Positions 1 through 10,347 are shown, numbered from the stretch's first letter. The stretch is DNA of 64,000 nt from Albidovulum denitrificans (GCF_002973535.1 NZ_PVEP01000008.1:93227-157226), one strand, 5' to 3'. Numbers and translations: made by a program. Notes: generated by a model from the sequence alone, not told the origin.

Positions 1-1
1 G

Positions 2-1003
2 CTGCTGATCGGGGCCCTGCGCGCGGCCTATATGGATGTGCTGAGCCGTGACCGGCATCCGGCGGCGGTGCTGAACCTGATCTGCGACCCCGAACGGGTG
101 GACGTGAACGTGCATCCCGCCAAGGCCGAGGTGCGGTTCCGCGAACCCGGCGTGGCGCGCGGCCTGATCGTGTCGGCGCTGCGCCATGCGCTGGCCGAAG
201 CGGGGCATCGCGCGTCCTCCACCGTCGCGGCGGCAACGCTGGGGGCGCTTCGGCGCGAACCGCAAGGCGCGGCGCCGCGTATCTATCAGATGGACCGGCC
301 GTCGCAGACGACGCTTCACCATGTCCGCGACTGGCAGGCGCCGCTTGCCCGCGATTTCGCCGAGGCCAGCGCGCGGTTCGATCCGGCGCCGATGCCCGAG
401 GTCACGGATCGCGGTCAGGAGCAGAACCCCCTTGGCGCCGCCCGCGCGCAGGTGCATGAGAACTACATCATCGCCCAGACCGAAACCGGCATCGTCATCG
501 TCGATCAGCACGCCGCCCATGAACGGCTGGTCTATGAACGGCTGAAGCGGCAGCGCGACGCGAACGGCGTGGCGGCGCAGGCGCTTCTGATCCCCGAGAT
601 TGTTGAGCTTTCGGACGCCGATGCGGGCCTTTTGCTGGACCACGCGGCGCCGCTTTCGGCGCTGGGGCTGACGGTTGAGCCCTTCGGCGGTGGCGCGGTG
701 GCCGTGCGCGAGACTCCCGCGCTCTTGGGCGAGGTCAATGTGACGGCGCTGATCCGCGACATTCTGGACGAATTGCACGACCTCGGCAGCAGTCAGAAGC
801 TGCAATCGCGGATCGACGCGGTTCTCAGCCGGATGGCCTGTCATGGATCGGTTCGCTCCGGCCGCCGGATGCGGCCCGAGGAGATGAACGCGCTTCTGCG
901 CGAGATGGAGGCGACGCCGCTGTCGGGGCAATGCAATCACGGGCGGCCGACCTATGTCGAGTTGAAGCTTTCCGATATCGAACGGCTTTTCGGGCGCACA
1001 TGA
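2..1003 (+). CDS. mutL: DNA mismatch repair protein MutL, C-terminal part (5' end outside window)
   Basis: The reading frame is open from base 2, so the ATPase half of the protein lies upstream. The visible part starts at the end of the transducer domain ([11 protein letters not shown]), runs through a linker of about 50 residues and ends in the dimerisation/endonuclease domain. That domain carries [12 protein letters not shown], which fits the DQHA(X)2E(X)4E metal-binding motif of MutL proteins that nick DNA themselves. Later ACHGSV and CNHGRP segments match the other conserved endonuclease-domain blocks. Species with such a MutL usually lack MutH. MutL acts in the cytoplasm, linking MutS mismatch recognition to strand incision. 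Its stop overlaps the rmuC start, so the two are probably cotranscribed. Confidence 0.95.
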   Translation: MLIGALRAAYMDVLSRDRHPAAVLNLICDPERVDVNVHPAKAEVRFREPGVARGLIVSALRHALAEAGHRASSTVAAATLGALRREPQGAAPRIYQMDRPSQTTLHHVRDWQAPLARDFAEASARFDPAPMPEVTDRGQEQNPLGAARAQVHENYIIAQTETGIVIVDQHAAHERLVYERLKRQRDANGVAAQALLIPEIVELSDADAGLLLDHAAPLSALGLTVEPFGGGAVAVRETPALLGEVNVTALIRDILDELHDLGSSQKLQSRIDAVLSRMACHGSVRSGRRMRPEEMNALLREMEATPLSGQCNHGRPTYVELKLSDIERLFGRT

Positions 1004-2169
1004 TCACGGTCAACGGACAGAGCTATGCGCTGGGCGACCCGCTGGTGCTTGCCATCCTCGGCGGCGCGGTGCTGGTGCTGGCGCTCTTTATCCTCATCAT
1101 CCTGACCATGCGCGCTGCTGCCCGGTCGGCCCGGATGACCGAACCGCTGTCCTATCACCTCAGCCAGCTTGGCCAGCGGGTGCAGTCCCTGTCGGACGGG
1201 CAGCAGCAGCTTGCCGGTGGCCTGACCCATGTGTCCGAGGCGCAGGCGACCTCACAGACCAAGGTCCTGCACCTGATGGAGCAGCGGCTGGCGGAAGTGT
1301 CCAAGGGCATGACCGAAAGCCTTCAGGGCGCCGCGACGCGCACCGCCCGGTCGCTGGGCGATCTTCAGCAGCGGCTTGAGACGATCGACAAGGCGCAATC
1401 GAATATCGAAAAGCTGTCAGGTGACGTCCTGTCCTTGCAGGACATTCTGTCGAACAAGCAGACGCGCGGCGCCTTTGGGGAAATTCAGTTGAACGACATC
1501 GTCCGCAAGGCGATGCCGCCCGATTCCTATTCGATGCAGGCGACGCTGTCGAACGGGCGGCGGGCCGATTGCCTGATCCACCTGCCGAACCCGCCCGGCC
1601 CCATCGTGATCGACAGCAAGTTCCCGCTGGAAGCCTATGAGATGCTGCGCCGGGCCGAAAACCAGTCGCAGTTGATCGAGGCGCAGCGCAGCCTGCGGAT
1701 CGCGGTCAGAAGCCATATCAAGGCGATCTCGGAACGCTATATCCTCGACGGGGAAACGGCGGATGGCGCGCTGATGTTCCTGCCGTCGGAGGCGGTCTAT
1801 GCCGAGCTGCACGCGAACTTCCCCGAGTTGGTGCGCGAAGGCTTTGACGCGCGGGTCTGGATCGTGTCACCGACGACCTGCATGGCGACGCTGAACACCA
1901 TGCGGGCGGTCTTGAAGGACGCGCGGATGCGGGAACAGGCGGGGGCGATCCGCGCGACGCTGCGGCTGTTGCACCGCGACGTGGAACTGGTGGTTGAGCG
2001 GGTGGACAAGCTTTCCACCCATTTCAACCAGGCGCGCGGCGATCTGGAGGGCATCACCACGGCTGCCGAACGCGCGGGCAAGCGCGCGGCAAAGCTCGAC
2101 AATTTCGACTTTGAGGAGCTTTCGCCCGAGGCTGAGGATCAGCGCGTGGTGCCATTGGCCAAGATCTGA
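1000..2169 (+). CDS. rmuC: DNA recombination protein RmuC
   Basis: The 389-residue product has one N-terminal membrane segment (about residues 12-33), then a long Gln/Ala-rich coiled coil, then the RmuC domain. That domain is recognisable from [12 protein letters not shown], a block around [11 protein letters not shown], and [12 protein letters not shown]. RmuC is thought to limit rearrangements at inverted repeats and resembles nucleases of the PD-(D/E)XK type. I chose the ATG at 1000 because it overlaps the mutL stop by 4 bases (ATGA) and puts the membrane segment near the N terminus. A longer in-frame extension into mutL exists but looks like mutL sequence. Overlap with mutL suggests a shared repair operon. 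Confidence 0.93.
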   Translation: MITVNGQSYALGDPLVLAILGGAVLVLALFILIILTMRAAARSARMTEPLSYHLSQLGQRVQSLSDGQQQLAGGLTHVSEAQATSQTKVLHLMEQRLAEVSKGMTESLQGAATRTARSLGDLQQRLETIDKAQSNIEKLSGDVLSLQDILSNKQTRGAFGEIQLNDIVRKAMPPDSYSMQATLSNGRRADCLIHLPNPPGPIVIDSKFPLEAYEMLRRAENQSQLIEAQRSLRIAVRSHIKAISERYILDGETADGALMFLPSEAVYAELHANFPELVREGFDARVWIVSPTTCMATLNTMRAVLKDARMREQAGAIRATLRLLHRDVELVVERVDKLSTHFNQARGDLEGITTAAERAGKRAAKLDNFDFEELSPEAEDQRVVPLAKI

Positions 2170-2238
2170 CTGGTATTCGCCGCATTCCGGGCGGATTTCA
2201 TCCGTAACGGTCAACAATGACCAGTGCGGAGAGGGCAA

Positions 2239-4437
2239 ATGCAGAGGGTTGAGACGGGTCCCGTGTCGACGGCGAGATTCATCGTTCCGGTGCTTTTCAC
2301 CGTCACGATCTTCATCAGCGCGTCCCTGCTGTTCTTCGTGCAGCCGCTTTTCGCCAAGATCGTGCTGCCGCAGATCGGCGGCGCGCCTGCGGTCTGGACG
2401 ACCGCGATGCTGTTTTTCCAAAGCGTTCTGATCGGCGGTTACCTTTATGCCCATCTGGTGACGCGCTATCTGCCGGTCTGGGCGCAGCTTTTCCTGCATC
2501 TGCTGCTTTGGGGGGCGGCGCTGTTCTTCCTGCCGCTGGCGATCCCCGAAGGCTGGCAGTTCGCGGCGGAGAGGTCCGCCGTGGTACAGACGCTGGTCCT
2601 CTTTGCGCTGGGCGTCGGGCTGCCCTTCGGTGTCTTGTCGGCCAACGCGCCGCTGATCCAGTCCTGGTATGCGCGCAGCGACGGCCCTTCGGCTGATGAT
2701 CCCTATTTCCTTTACGGGGCGAGCAATCTTGGCTCGCTCATCGCGCTTCTGGGCTTTCCCCTTGTCGCCGAACCGCTTCTGGGCGCGCGGCGGATCGGGG
2801 AGCTTTGGGCGCTGGGCTTTGTCACCTTCGGCGCCTTCCTTCTGATCTGCGGCCTTCTGGTGCTGCGCGGCCCCAACGCACGCGCGGCACGGGCCGAGGG
2901 CGCGGCCGGGCCGATCACGGCGGGCCAGGTCGGCTGGTGGCTGCTTTTGTCCTTCGTGCCGTCCTCGATGATGCTGGCGGTCACGACGAAGATCAGTACC
3001 GACCTGGGCGCCGTGCCGCTGGTCTGGGTGGTGCCGCTGTCGCTGTACCTTCTCAGCTTCGTCCTGACCTTCGCGAAACGGCCCATCGGGGCCAGCCCGG
3101 TCCTGCGTCTCCTTTACCTGATCGCGCTTGGCGGGCTTGGCGCGGCTTTCGCGGGGCTGACGGGCGGGCATCTGGATGTCTGGGGGGCGGCCGGGCTGGT
3201 CCTTGCCTTCTTCGTGGTGGCGCTGTTCGGTCATGCAAGGCTTTATGCCGAGCGCCCCGATGGCCGTCACCTTACCGTGTTCTATCTGGTCATGTCCGTC
3301 GGTGGTGCGCTGGGCGGGATCTTCAACTCCATCCTCGCGCCGATCCTGTTCAACACGCTGGCCGAGGGCGGGGTGACCGTACTGCTGGCGGCGGTCCTGA
3401 TCCTCAGCCGCGCCATGCGGCCGACGCGGGCGCTGGCGCTGAAGGGGGCCGCCCTCGGGCTGATCGCGGTGGTGCCGATCGTGGTGATGACGCGGGTCTA
3501 CGGTGTCGATGACTGGCTGACGCTGCGCCTGACGATGTTCGCGCTGGCCGGTGGCGTGGCGATCTGGTTCCGCCATCAGCTACCGGCCGCGGCGATTTCC
3601 ATGGGGATCGTGACGGGGATCAGCCTTTATGAAATGCCTTCGGGCGATGTCTTTCGTGATCGCAGCTTCTTTGGCACCCACCGGGTGATGGAGGCGGACG
3701 GGATGCGCCAGTACGTCAACGGCACGACCATTCACGGGTCGGAAAAGCTGGCCGATTTCGGGCGCGACCGGCCCGAACCGCAGCTTTACTATCACCGCAA
3801 CGCGCCGATGGCGCGGGTCCTTGGCTCCCCCGTCGGGCAGCGCGCGAAGCGTGTCGGGATCGTGGGGCTGGGTGTCGGGGCGCTGGCCTGCTACAGCCAG
3901 CCGGGGCAGGACTGGACGTTCTATGAGATCGACGCGGCGGTGGATCGGATCGCGCGCAATCCGGCCTACTTCACCTTCCTGTCTGCTTGCGCACCAGACA
4001 TGACGACCCGTCTGGGTGACGCGCGGGTGGTGTTGTCGCAGGAAGGCGGCGAGGCGCCCTATGACATCCTGGTGATCGACGCCTACGGGTCCGATGCGGT
4101 GCCGATGCACCTGACGACGCTGGAAGCGATGGAGCTTTACATGGGCCGTCTGGCCCCGGACGGGCTGCTTATCTACCACATCTCGAACCGCTACTACGCC
4201 ATCGACCGGCCGCTGGGCCGCAGCGCCGCCGCGCTGGGCCTGACGGCGCGGATCGAGGAGTATGACGGCAATGCCGACCGCGACCCCGGCGATATCGGAT
4301 CGCGCGTGGTGATGATCGCACGGGATGAGGGTGTCTTTGGCCCGCTGGCGGCGGACCCCCGGTGGCGGGTGCTGCGCTCAGACGGCGGGCCGGTCTGGAC
4401 CGACGATTTCGCGAACCTGCTGTCGGTGCTGAACTGA
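2239..4437 (+). CDS. Membrane protein with C-terminal spermidine-synthase-like domain (fused MFS/spermidine synthase)
   Basis: The product is 732 residues. Roughly the first 490 form many hydrophobic helices like a transporter. The last 240 resemble a spermidine synthase/methyltransferase Rossmann domain: VGIVGLGVGALACY for nucleotide binding, FYEIDAAV as the acidic strand end, and DILVIDAYGSDAVP. Annotators usually call this architecture 'fused MFS/spermidine synthase'; no physiological substrate is established, and polyamine synthesis is only inferred. The ATG at 2239 has GGAGAGGG a few bases upstream; an in-frame GTG at 2224 is possible but has no such site. It stands alone, 69 bases after rmuC. 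Confidence 0.8.
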   Translation: MQRVETGPVSTARFIVPVLFTVTIFISASLLFFVQPLFAKIVLPQIGGAPAVWTTAMLFFQSVLIGGYLYAHLVTRYLPVWAQLFLHLLLWGAALFFLPLAIPEGWQFAAERSAVVQTLVLFALGVGLPFGVLSANAPLIQSWYARSDGPSADDPYFLYGASNLGSLIALLGFPLVAEPLLGARRIGELWALGFVTFGAFLLICGLLVLRGPNARAARAEGAAGPITAGQVGWWLLLSFVPSSMMLAVTTKISTDLGAVPLVWVVPLSLYLLSFVLTFAKRPIGASPVLRLLYLIALGGLGAAFAGLTGGHLDVWGAAGLVLAFFVVALFGHARLYAERPDGRHLTVFYLVMSVGGALGGIFNSILAPILFNTLAEGGVTVLLAAVLILSRAMRPTRALALKGAALGLIAVVPIVVMTRVYGVDDWLTLRLTMFALAGGVAIWFRHQLPAAAISMGIVTGISLYEMPSGDVFRDRSFFGTHRVMEADGMRQYVNGTTIHGSEKLADFGRDRPEPQLYYHRNAPMARVLGSPVGQRAKRVGIVGLGVGALACYSQPGQDWTFYEIDAAVDRIARNPAYFTFLSACAPDMTTRLGDARVVLSQEGGEAPYDILVIDAYGSDAVPMHLTTLEAMELYMGRLAPDGLLIYHISNRYYAIDRPLGRSAAALGLTARIEEYDGNADRDPGDIGSRVVMIARDEGVFGPLAADPRWRVLRSDGGPVWTDDFANLLSVLN

Positions 4438-4468
4438 CCCGCAGCGGCCCGGCCGGACCCGCGCGGCG

Positions 4469-4996
4469 TCAGTTGGCGCAGCGCTTGGCGGCCTCGTCGA
4501 GCGCGGCGGTGATCCCGAGGAGCGAGAAGCTGTCCTTGGTCTGCGTCCCGCGCGCCGAACGTGCGGTCAGCGAGACGCTCGCCCCGGCCTTCAGGGCGGC
4601 GATGATCTTTGCGTCGTCGTCACGCGATCCGGCCCAGGCCCATTCGCCATCGGTGAAAAGGTCGAACTTCGTATCGCCGATCATCAGATCCACGGTCGAG
4701 CCGCCCGCGAAGGGGTAGCCGCCGGTGAACGACACCTCGCCCGCGGCCGAGCCGGGGCGGAAGGTGACGAAAAGCAGGATGTCGCCGCGCCGCACCGACA
4801 CGGCCTTGCCGTCGCGCGTGTTCACGGTTTCCTTCGGGGCCGAGACGCCCCAGCATTCCTTCGGGCTGTCCTCGACGAAGACGCTCCAGTCGGTTTCGGC
4901 CGCCACCCTGTTGGTCGAGACCTGTGCCTGCGCGCCCGTGGTCGTGCCAATTGCCAGAACCGTAGCGCCCAGGATGCGCAGCATCGCCGATGTCAT
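4469..4996 (-). CDS. Secreted protein of the invasion-associated locus B (IalB) family
   Basis: The 175-residue product starts with a cleavable signal peptide (MTSAMLRILG to about residue 24, cutting after AQA). It continues with WSVFVEDSPKECWGVSAP and a VSFTGGYPF block, which look like the IalB family of periplasmic or surface proteins common in Rhodobacterales. Two cysteines (in KECW and near the C terminus, KRCAN) could form a disulphide, as in IalB. In Bartonella IalB affects erythrocyte entry; in free-living bacteria the role is unknown. The ATG at 4996 has GGAGGG upstream at good spacing; a TTG 18 bases further out is less likely. Divergent from the asparaginase gene. Confidence 0.75.
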   Translation of the reverse strand: MTSAMLRILGATVLAIGTTTGAQAQVSTNRVAAETDWSVFVEDSPKECWGVSAPKETVNTRDGKAVSVRRGDILLFVTFRPGSAAGEVSFTGGYPFAGGSTVDLMIGDTKFDLFTDGEWAWAGSRDDDAKIIAALKAGASVSLTARSARGTQTKDSFSLLGITAALDEAAKRCAN

Positions 4997-5163
4997 TGGA
5001 TCTGCTCCCTCCAACCGTATTGTCTTTGCCTCCTGCCCCGTCGCTGTTGCCGATCGACTTTTGGGTGGCAGGAAACCCTATCACTGAGTATGGGTGTCAT
5101 AACGCGAATTCCTTGGACGGGGAAAGCCCCGGCGGCAGAAAATCGCGCAATGGTGAGGGTGAT

Positions 5164-6159
5164 TTGGCAGCGATTCCCTTGATAGAACTCTGGCGCGGCG
5201 GGATGTTGGAAAGCGTCCATGCCGGTCATGCGGTGATCTGCGACGAGAGCGGCGCGATTGTCGAGGCCTGGGGCGACCCCGAGGCGGTGATCTTTCCGCG
5301 GTCCTCCTGCAAGATGATCCAGGCGCTGCCGCTGATCGAAAGCGGCGCGGCGGAGGCCTTTGGTCTGGCCGAGGCGCAGCTGGCACTGGCCTGCGCGAGC
5401 CATAATGGCGCGCATATCCACACCGATCCGGTCAATCGCTGGCTCGCCGATCTGGGGATGGGCGACGACGATTTGCGTTGCGGGACGCAGATGCCCGACG
5501 ACCGCGACGCGCGGAAGGAGCTGATGTGTTCGGACGCCGCGCCCTGTCAGGTCCACAACAACTGCTCCGGCAAGCATGCGGGCTTCCTGACGCTGGGCCG
5601 GCACCTGAAGGCGGGGCCGGATTATGTCGAGGTCGACCATCCGGTGCAAAAAGCCGTGCGGGCGGCGTTCGAGGAGGTGACGGGCGAGGCCTCGCCCGGT
5701 TACGGCATAGATGGCTGTTCGGCGCCGAATTTTGCGACCTCGTTGCATGGGCTGGGGCGCGCCATGGCGGGGTTTGCCGCCGCCAACCCCGAGGGGAACG
5801 CGCGCGAACGGGCCATGGCGCGGCTTTGGCGCGCGATGGTGGCCTATCCCGCGCTGGTCGCCGGTGAAGGGCGGGCCTGCACCAACCTGATGCGGGCGAT
5901 GGGCGGCAAGGTTGCGGTCAAGACCGGGGCCGAGGCGGTGTTCGTGGCGATCCTGCCGGAGATGAAGCGCGGCGTCGCGGTGAAGATCCTCGATGGCGGG
6001 ACGCGGGCCTCGGAAGCGGCGATCACGGCGCTTCTGGTGCGGCTTGGCGCGCTGGAGGCCGGGCATCCGGTCGTCGGGCGTTACCTGAGCGACCCGATGC
6101 TGAACCGGCGCGGGATCGCGGTGGGCGAGATGCGGCTGGCCCCCGGTTTCGCGGCCTGA
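5164..6159 (+). CDS. Type II-family asparaginase (rhizobial/plant-pathogen type, Asparaginase_II)
   Basis: The product (331 residues from TTG 5164) hydrolyses asparagine to aspartate and ammonia if it behaves like characterised relatives. It shows the hallmarks of the Rhizobium etli-type enzyme, unrelated to E. coli AnsB: an SSCK motif (nucleophile serine and lysine), CASHNG, HNNCSGKHAG (the Cys-x-x-Lys metal or substrate site) and GIDGCSAPN (second Cys). There is no signal peptide, so it is cytoplasmic. The frame is open to 4990, but that would overlap the start of the divergent IalB-like gene. The TTG follows GGTGAGG and gives AAIPLIELWRGG, the usual family N terminus, so the start is inferred by alignment logic and not certain. 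Confidence 0.85.
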   Translation: MAAIPLIELWRGGMLESVHAGHAVICDESGAIVEAWGDPEAVIFPRSSCKMIQALPLIESGAAEAFGLAEAQLALACASHNGAHIHTDPVNRWLADLGMGDDDLRCGTQMPDDRDARKELMCSDAAPCQVHNNCSGKHAGFLTLGRHLKAGPDYVEVDHPVQKAVRAAFEEVTGEASPGYGIDGCSAPNFATSLHGLGRAMAGFAAANPEGNARERAMARLWRAMVAYPALVAGEGRACTNLMRAMGGKVAVKTGAEAVFVAILPEMKRGVAVKILDGGTRASEAAITALLVRLGALEAGHPVVGRYLSDPMLNRRGIAVGEMRLAPGFAA

Positions 6160-6165
6160 CCTGAA

Positions 6166-6221
6166 GCATGTTGCATGAAAAGTGGGAGCCGGTTTTCGTG
6201 CTTCCCGAACATGCGAAATCA
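6166..6221 (+). repeat. Dispersed palindromic repeat, copy A
   Basis: Nested inverted repeat. Outer arms are GCATGTT (6166-6172) and AACATGC (6208-6214). Inner arms are GCATGAAAA (6173-6181) and TTTTCGTGC (6193-6201), around a GTGGGAGCCGG loop, followed by GAAATCA. A near-identical copy lies inverted at 11097-11150. It sits between the convergent asparaginase and serB genes and codes for nothing. Confidence 0.85.
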
Positions 6222-6230
6222 AAGGGCGGG

Positions 6231-6247
6231 GCGCCCGTACCGGGCGC
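6231..6247. repeat. Short perfect hairpin between convergent genes
   Basis: GCGCCCG (6231-6237) and CGGGCGC (6241-6247) form a 7-bp stem with a 3-base loop, just after repeat copy A. There is no T-run on either side, so any terminator role for asparaginase or serB would be weak. Confidence 0.5.
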
Positions 6248-6304
6248 ACGATCTTCCCCTCAGGCCCGCCGCTTGCGCGGCAGACCTTCGCGACGCCTCC
6301 GGCG

Positions 6305-6327
6305 GGATTATTTTTGCAACGAAGAAG
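6305..6327. repeat. 23-base intergenic element, copy 1 (TATTTTTGCAACG type)
   Basis: This ungapped 23-base segment contains TTATTTTTGCAACGAAGAAG. It matches segments at 14051-14073 and 46146-46168 with few differences. It lies directly beyond the 3' end of serB, after a GC-rich stretch. The three copies are all non-coding and near gene ends. Confidence 0.7.
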
Positions 6328-6336
6328 CCCGTGGGG

Positions 6337-7209
6337 TCAGGCGAAGTCCTCGACCGTGTAGCCCTGGATGTAGAGCAGCGCCGTCAAGTCGCCGTGATTG
6401 ATGCGGATGTCGCATTGGGCGGCGACCGCAGGCTTGGCGTGAAGCGCGACACCGGCACCGGCGCGGTGCAGCATCCCGAGGTCGTTGGCGCCGTCGCCGA
6501 CGGCCATTACATCGGCATGGGCAAGGCCGAGGCGGGCGGTGATCTCTTCCAGCGCGGCGATCTTGGCCTCACGCCCGAGGATGGGGCGGGCGACGTCGCC
6601 GGTGAGGGTGCCGTCTTCGGCCAGAAGCGTGTTGGCGCGGTGTTCGTCGAAGCCGAGTTCCCGCGCCACGGCGGTGGTGAAGGCGGTGAAGCCGCCCGAG
6701 ACGAGGGCCGCGTAACCGCCATTGGCCTTCATCGTGGCGAGAAGCTCCCGCCCGCCGGGGGTGAAGGTGATGCGCTCGGCCAGGACCTTGTCGATCACGG
6801 CTTCGGGCAGGCCTTTGAGAAGGCCGACCCGTTCGATCAGCGCGCCTTCGAAATCCAGTTCGCCGTTCATGGCGCGTTTCGTGATCTCGGCCACGCGGGG
6901 GCCGACGCCCGCCATGTCGGCCAGTTCGTCGATGCATTCCTGGCCGATCATGGTCGAATCCATATCGGCCAGCAGCATCTTCTTCCGCCGCCCCTCGGCG
7001 GGCTGGACGATGAGGTCGAGCCCCATCTCCTGCAAGCCCTGCCAGTTGTCCCATCTGTTCGCTGGCACGATTTCTACCGGGAATTCGGCGGCGATGCCGG
7101 GGTTGAGCCAGCGCGCCGTGTCGCCGCCCCAGGCGTTCTGAAGCGCCTCGACCGCGGCGGTGTCGAGATCGGCGCGGTCGGGATTGGCAAGCAGGGTCAC
7201 GATGAACAT
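6337..7209 (-). CDS. serB: Phosphoserine phosphatase SerB
   Basis: This 290-residue HAD-family enzyme performs the last step of serine synthesis, phosphoserine to serine plus phosphate. The nucleophile motif is DMDSTMIG (DxDxT class), followed by the cap region, then SGGFTAF (motif II Ser) and VGDGANDLGML (motif IV acidic pair) near residue 240. The N-terminal 80 residues resemble the ACT-like regulatory region of SerB. It is divergent from serC-serA with about 250 bases between, so the three serine genes form one locus with two transcripts. The start ATG at 7209 gives MFIVTLLANP, the usual family beginning. Confidence 0.96.
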   Translation of the reverse strand: MFIVTLLANPDRADLDTAAVEALQNAWGGDTARWLNPGIAAEFPVEIVPANRWDNWQGLQEMGLDLIVQPAEGRRKKMLLADMDSTMIGQECIDELADMAGVGPRVAEITKRAMNGELDFEGALIERVGLLKGLPEAVIDKVLAERITFTPGGRELLATMKANGGYAALVSGGFTAFTTAVARELGFDEHRANTLLAEDGTLTGDVARPILGREAKIAALEEITARLGLAHADVMAVGDGANDLGMLHRAGAGVALHAKPAVAAQCDIRINHGDLTALLYIQGYTVEDFA

Positions 7210-7419
7210 GGTGGGCCGCTCCGGTGGTTTCGGGGTCTTTCGGGACCTCTAGTGCGAACCGGCGCGGGAGGCCAGAGGGGTTTCTGGCGAGAGGCGGCGG
7301 GGTGGTGGAGTTTCCGATAGTGGATGGCGTGTTGCGGATCGGGGCGCGAAAGCGACGCTTCGGCGCGATTTTCCGGCTTGTGCGGCGGTCCGGGCCGCTT
7401 TATCCCCGGCGGCGGGACA

Positions 7420-7461
7420 CCCCTCCCCAACGAGGGGCGTATATCTGGAAGGATACCAGCA
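7420..7461 (+). promoter_or_regulatory. serC 5' leader: two hairpins, the second holding the ribosome binding site
   Basis: Immediately before the serC ATG, CCCCTC (7420-7425) pairs with GAGGGG (7432-7437). CTGG (7445-7448) pairs with CCAG (7456-7459), leaving the ribosome site GGAAGGA in the loop. An alternative helix GTAT (7439-7442)/ATAC (7453-7456) would compete with the second hairpin. Established knowledge: a conserved 'serC' RNA motif is described in 5' leaders of alphaproteobacterial serC operons. Position and form fit it, but the ligand or trigger is unknown and I cannot score it against the covariance model. Confidence 0.6.
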
Positions 7462-8610
<1,149 letters not shown>

Positions 8611-8637
8611 CCCCTCGCGCGCCAAACCGAACATGAG

Positions 8638-8658
8638 GTCCCGGATCAGGTCCGGGAC
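8638..8658. repeat. Dispersed-type hairpin between serC and serA
   Basis: GTCCCGGA (8638-8645) and TCCGGGAC (8651-8658) form an 8-bp perfect stem with loop TCAGG. This phrase is a common intergenic palindrome in alphaproteobacterial genomes. It has no T-run, so it probably does not fully terminate transcription. It might adjust relative serC/serA mRNA levels or stability. Confidence 0.6.
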
Positions 8659-8691
8659 AGCGTTCCCCAAGACATATCAAGGATTTGCCCC

Positions 8692-10287
8692 ATGGCACCC
8701 AAAGTTCTCGTATCCGACAAGCTTTCCGAAACCGCCGTCCAGATTTTCCGCGACCGGGGGGTCGATGTCGATTACCTGCCCGATCTTGGCAAGGACAAGG
8801 AGAAGCTTCTGGAGGTGATCGGCCAGTATGACGGCCTTGCCATCCGCTCGGCCACCAAGGTCACCGAAAAGGTCCTTGCCGCCGCGGCCAACCTCAAGGT
8901 CATCGGCCGGGCCGGGATCGGGGTCGACAATGTCGATATTCCCGCCGCGTCGAAGAAGGGCATCATCGTGATGAACACGCCCTTCGGCAACTCTGTCACC
9001 ACGGCCGAACATGCCATCGCGATGATGTTCGCCGTCGCCCGGCAATTGCCGGAGGCCAGCGCCTCCACCCATGACGGGAAGTGGGAGAAGAACCGCTTTA
9101 TGGGGGTGGAGCTGTTCAACAAGACGCTGGGCGTGATCGGTGCGGGCAATATCGGCGGCATCGTCTGTGACCGGGCGCTGGGGCTGCACATGAAGGTGGT
9201 GGCCTATGACCCGTTCCTGAGCGAGGAGCGCGCCAAGCAGATGGGCGTGACCAAGGTGGAACTGGACGAGCTTCTGGCGCGGGCCGATTTCATCACGCTG
9301 CATGTGCCGCTGACCGACAAGACCCGCAACATCCTGTCGAAAGAGAACATCGCGAAGACGAAAAAGGGTGTGCGGATCATCAACTGCGCCCGTGGCGGGT
9401 TGGTGGATGAGGCGGCGCTGGCCGAGGCGCTGAAATCCGGCCATGTCGCCGGGGCCGCCTTCGACGTGTTCGAGACCGAGCCCGCGACGGCAAGCCCGCT
9501 TTTCCACCTGCCGAACGTGGTCGTCACGCCGCATCTGGGGGCCGCCACGACCGAGGCGCAGGAAAACGTGGCGCTTCAGGTGGCCGAGCAGATGTCGGAC
9601 TACCTGCTGACCGGGGCGGTACAGAACGCGCTGAACATGCCTTCGGTCACCGCCGAGGAAGCGGCCGTCATGGGGCCGTGGTTGAAGCTTGCGCAGCATC
9701 TGGGCGCCTTTGCCGGGCAGATGACGGATGAGCCGGTCAAGGCGATCAACATCCTTTACGACGGCACGGTCGCCTCGATGAACCTGTCGGCGCTGAACTG
9801 CGGCGCGATTGCCGGGATCATGAAGGCCACCAACCCGGACGTGAACATGGTCTCTGCCCCCGTCATCGCCAAGGAACGCGGTATCCAGATTTCCACCACG
9901 CATCAGGAGAAGGGCGGCGTCTTTGACGGCTACATGAAGCTGACCGTCGTCACCGCGACGCGGGAACGGTCGATCGCCGGGACGGTCTTTTCCGACGGCA
10001 AGCCGCGCTTCATCCAGATCAAGGGCATCAATATCGACGCCGAGATCGGGCAGCACATGCTTTACACCACGAATGAGGACGTGCCGGGGATCATCGGGAC
10101 ACTGGGCCAGACGATGGGCGAAAACGGCGTCAACATCGCGAACTTCACCCTTGGCCGGTCGGCGCGCGGCAATGATGCGATCGCGCTTCTTTACGTCGAC
10201 GATCCGATCCCGCAGCCGGTCATCGACAAGCTGATGAAGACGGGGCTTTTCCAGCAGGTGAAGCCGCTGGAGTTCGAGGTCGCCTGA
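8692..10287 (+). CDS. serA: D-3-phosphoglycerate dehydrogenase SerA (long form)
   Basis: This 531-residue enzyme oxidises 3-phosphoglycerate with NAD+, the committed step of serine synthesis. It has the substrate-binding segment VIGRAGIGVDNVDIPAA, the nucleotide fold GVIGAGNIGG, the catalytic arginine block NCARGGLVDEAAL and the His-containing TPHLGAATTEAQ. The C-terminal 200 residues form an allosteric-substrate-binding domain and a final ACT domain (from about residue 455, VPGIIGTLG). The length matches the long bacterial form, typically inhibited by serine. An intrinsic terminator follows directly. Confidence 0.97.
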   Translation: MAPKVLVSDKLSETAVQIFRDRGVDVDYLPDLGKDKEKLLEVIGQYDGLAIRSATKVTEKVLAAAANLKVIGRAGIGVDNVDIPAASKKGIIVMNTPFGNSVTTAEHAIAMMFAVARQLPEASASTHDGKWEKNRFMGVELFNKTLGVIGAGNIGGIVCDRALGLHMKVVAYDPFLSEERAKQMGVTKVELDELLARADFITLHVPLTDKTRNILSKENIAKTKKGVRIINCARGGLVDEAALAEALKSGHVAGAAFDVFETEPATASPLFHLPNVVVTPHLGAATTEAQENVALQVAEQMSDYLLTGAVQNALNMPSVTAEEAAVMGPWLKLAQHLGAFAGQMTDEPVKAINILYDGTVASMNLSALNCGAIAGIMKATNPDVNMVSAPVIAKERGIQISTTHQEKGGVFDGYMKLTVVTATRERSIAGTVFSDGKPRFIQIKGINIDAEIGQHMLYTTNEDVPGIIGTLGQTMGENGVNIANFTLGRSARGNDAIALLYVDDPIPQPVIDKLMKTGLFQQVKPLEFEVA

Positions 10288-10307
10288 GCCGGGCGAAGTG
10301 ACCAGGG

Positions 10308-10335
10308 ACCGGGCCGCATCATCGGCCCGGTTTCC
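10308..10335 (+). terminator. Intrinsic terminator after serA
   Basis: ACCGGGCCG (10308-10316) pairs with CGGCCCGGT (10323-10331) in a 9-bp perfect stem with loop CATCAT, followed by TTCCC. It starts 20 bases after the serA stop. Confidence 0.7.
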
Positions 10336-10347
10336 CATCTCTGCCGC

